A stretch of DNA of 64,000 nucleotides from Linnemannia hyalina. Taxonomy: Eukaryota; Mortierellomycota; Mortierellomycetes; Mortierellales; Mortierellaceae. The notes beneath the pieces are model-generated. The model was not told the DNA's origin and made no database searches. It saw only the letters and a program-made list of their open reading frames with translations. The position numbers and the translations under genes were made by a program. Location of the stretch: NCBI GenBank assembly GCA_019671135.1, contig JAHRHY010000012.1, positions 1,054,001-1,118,000 of the forward strand. The letters run 5' to 3'. This document shows positions 61,619 to 64,000 of this stretch, piece after piece; within the stretch, counting starts at the first letter, position 1, and every line of letters begins with the position of its first letter.

Positions 61619-61866
61619 TAGACGGAATTACTCACTGGAAAAATCAAAGTGACGGCGAATACATGGTCGAATACCCAAGAAGGCGTGTTAAGTCCCTGAA
61701 CTGTAGGCGGCGCCTGGCTGATCAATGGCCGGCCTTTCTTATCGTCTTCCAATTTCTTGTCTCCTGTTCTCCATACTTATACAGTTTCTCTTTTACATGC
61801 CATTATCTCTTTGTGGCAAATATCTACCCTCCTCTTCCTCCTAATGTCCATGTACTGTACTATACA

Positions 61867-61872
61867 AATAAA
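61867..61872 (+). terminator. polyadenylation signal of Bos1 gene
   Basis: AATAAA, 249 bases after the Bos1 stop and preceded by T-rich sequence with TGTA motifs. Confidence 0.5.
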
Positions 61873-62368
61873 AAATGAATCAAAGAAATCGGTGCTCCAC
61901 GTTTTCGACGCGATGTTGTGAGATGGCGAGGAAAGTAGAGAATGGATCTGATTCATTCATGCCCACCAGGTGAGCCCAGTTCGAACACAAAAAACAGAGT
62001 GGTTTTTTGAGGGGCGATATTCCCACTATCTGCCTCCTACTTCTTCCCTGCACCCATGCCATTTCTTTTAGTGTCTTGTTGTCACTCTTTCCCCCTATCC
62101 ATTTGGCACGAGCCTCATCTTCCAATTGTTTGCGTGGTCCGTCCTCCATCACATCGAGAAACAACCACAGAAGAGAGACAGGCGGGCGTAATGCCCTCAA
62201 TTGGATCGGGAACCCTTACAGCTTCTCTGCCATTCCACTGCAGTGCGCTCTTTCAAATTCCAAATGCTTCTTTATCAGCGTTTTGTTCACTCGTCTTTTG
62301 AAAAGCCGCGTTCCGTATCAATTGCAAAAATAAAATGTGAACGAAGACTGGGTTTTGATAGTGTTTTT

Positions 62369-62374
62369 TTTATT
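62369..62374 (-). terminator. polyadenylation signal of NDK gene
   Basis: AATAAA on the - strand, 56 bases past the nucleoside diphosphate kinase stop codon. Confidence 0.55.
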
Positions 62375-62429
62375 CAAAAGAGTTTCGATAAAAAGTCTGT
62401 TGGTGCATCGGTGAAGATACCACAAGGAT

Positions 62430-63361
62430 TTACTCGTAGATGAGCTTCTCCATGACGCGGGTGTGGGAGATGACACCGTGGGGGAACCAGAGGGAGATCT
62501 CCTTCTCGGCGTTCTCGACAGAGTCGGAACCGTGGCAGAGGTTGCGGCCGACATCAATGCAGAAGTCACCGCGGATGGTGCCGGGGAGGGAGGCGAGGGG
62601 GTTGGTCTCACCGAGGAGGACACGGCCAGACTTGACAACACCCTTTCCGGACCAGACCATGGCGACCTATTGGAGTCAATTGATAAGGTTAGAAGATGGC
62701 GAGTTAGAGGAGGATTCCAATCGAGTGCATGCAAAGATACAACGTCATCAAACGACATAATCAAAGAACAAAGCGACTGTCAGAGAAAATGAAGACGAGA
62801 ACGTACAACGGGGCCGGAGGTCATGTAGTTCATGAGACCACCAAAGAAGGGCTTGGAGGAGAGGTCAGCGTAGTGCTTCTCGAGAAGGTCACGGGTGGGC
62901 TATGAGGTTCAGAAAAAGCAAGACGTGTAGGAGGACACTGTCAGTACACAACACCATATAACATGACCCATTGCACACATTGCACAGGGCGTGCAAGGGA
63001 GGAGGAAACGTGGGAGAAAACGATATAAAGGCATGCGATGCATTTGAGCGATAAAGTAAAATGTCTTTGCGTGAGAGAAAGGGAGAAAAGAAAGGACGTA
63101 CGGTCTTGAGCTCGAGGGCAATGAGCTGGAAACCCTTGTTCTCGAAACGCTTGATGATCTCACCAACGAGACCACGCTCGACACCGTCGGGCTTAACCTA
63201 TTGAGGGATGGAATGAAGTGAATGGACATGGAAAAAAAAAAAGATTAGCACACTGCTATTCTGGGTTTGTTCCTTTGTCGTTTCCGTAAGTTCCTTGCAG
63301 ACGTGTGTTTCTTGAAGAGAGAAGGTATCCGTACCATAATGTAAGTGCGCTCAAGGACCAT
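62430..63361 (-). CDS. NDK1: nucleoside diphosphate kinase
   Basis: Four exons (63335-63361, 63102-63197, 62807-62899, 62430-62666) encode 150 residues, the standard size of group I NDK. The start [21 protein letters not shown] carries the conserved TYIMVKPDGV strand and nucleotide-binding Lys. [17 protein letters not shown] holds the phosphohistidine nucleophile His117, and the C-terminus ends in an IYE motif. The enzyme equilibrates the gamma-phosphate of NTPs and dNTPs and acts as a hexamer in the cytosol in related organisms. Exon 1 codes nine residues only. All splice sites are canonical. Cys116 replaces the more common Ile next to the active His and should not affect catalysis. Confidence 0.96.
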
Positions 63362-64000
63362 TTTGAAGTATGTGTTGTGGAAGGGAAGTGGAGTGAAGTA
63401 AAGAACAGAAAAGAACAAAAACAAAACATAAAAAAACTCTTTATGCAATTCGCTCCTCTGGAGAACGGGAACTAGGGCAGGGGCAGGGTCAAGTCACGTG
63501 TAGACCTTGCTGATGCGTCCAGATCGCTTTCTAATTCGTCACCACTTGGGGTTAACGTGGGGCTGCAAAGTCAGTGAATAAGGGGAAAAGGAGAAAAAGG
63601 GTTGACAGTGAAGGAGGAATAGGACAAGTGCCGAGCTCCAATACGGTCTATCGCCGTAGCAAGAACGAGCATGTCGGGTTCGTTTGAGAGGTTAAGGTCA
63701 AAATGGGGTGGAAGGTCGACCGAGGGAACATAAAAAAATCTATGACAGCATAGGCTGAGGAACGAGGGTGCCTGGGTCATTTTTTTTGAAGGCCATGTGG
63801 GATAAACACAGAATGGAGGACACAGACTGTGGCAGACGACAACATTTCTGATCTAACTCAAACGAATGCAGGAACAAAGAGGCAAATGCTGGAAAAAAAA
63901 AAGGAGGAAATACTAAAAATGAAGATCTGCTTCGGAGCGACATCCCAGTGGATCCATTGCACCCTCGGTCTCTTTACTCTCATTGCGATCGGAATGGTGC
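63362..64000. other. NDK promoter region to window end
   Basis: Upstream of the NDK start on the - strand; the first 80 bases form an AC/TC-rich leader on the coding strand. I see no supported gene up to the window edge. Open frames on the - strand here are short and Phe/Ser-rich. Confidence 0.5.

Larger units (their letters stand above)
61619..62429. other. convergent 3' region of Bos1 and NDK
   Basis: No gene is supported. A polyadenylation signal for each gene is visible: AATAAA on + at 61867-61872 and AATAAA on - at 62369-62374. Confidence 0.6.

Overview
The window is nuclear DNA from an intron-rich filamentous fungus. Short GT-AG introns, a complete set of conserved eukaryotic housekeeping genes, GPI-anchored LysM proteins and pyrimidine-rich 5' leaders all fit an early-diverging fungus of the Mucoromycota, most likely Mortierellomycotina. 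That placement is inferred from overall character, not from a marker gene.

Layout. (1) 1-10.2 kb: three paralogous secreted, GPI-anchored single-LysM proteins on the + strand, separated by gene-poor DNA. (2) 10.8-28.8 kb, all on the - strand: an APH/ChoK-like kinase, ribosomal protein uS5 (RPS2), a 1,493-residue FYVE-finger protein with poly-Q and acidic tracts, a probable mitochondrial RbfA-like protein, and glutamine:fructose-6-phosphate amidotransferase (GFA1). (3) 30.2-38.8 kb: a mobile-element island holding a broken Myb/SANT-like ORF, a PIF/Harbinger-type DDE transposase with a C-terminal frameshift, and a nine-exon, apparently intact gene for a Fanzor/TnpB-like RNA-guided nuclease. Its 3' end carries an 18-nt palindrome and a 9-bp perfect hairpin. 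(4) 39.5-63.4 kb: ATG1 kinase, a putatively myristoylated CRIB protein, a TXNL1-type thioredoxin with a PITH domain, a GH47 mannosidase-like type II membrane protein, a UPF0658-like Golgi membrane protein, an unknown mitochondrial-type membrane protein, the ER-Golgi SNARE Bos1/membrin and nucleoside diphosphate kinase.

Functionally the host genes form no operon-like pathway. There is a loose theme of chitin and cell wall (LysM proteins; GFA1, which feeds UDP-GlcNAc synthesis) and another of membrane traffic (FYVE, ATG1, Bos1, UPF0658, GH47).

The most interesting item is the Fanzor-like gene. It has a RuvC-I Asp in a TDPG context, a Glu just before a TSK-C-x-x-C zinc ribbon, and a final RDRNAA motif, which is the TnpB/Fanzor signature. 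Its reading frame is open over about 5 kb of coding sequence, while both flanking transposon genes are visibly damaged. Exon models were built by hand from splice consensus and reading-frame continuity; every multi-exon model closes to a multiple of three.
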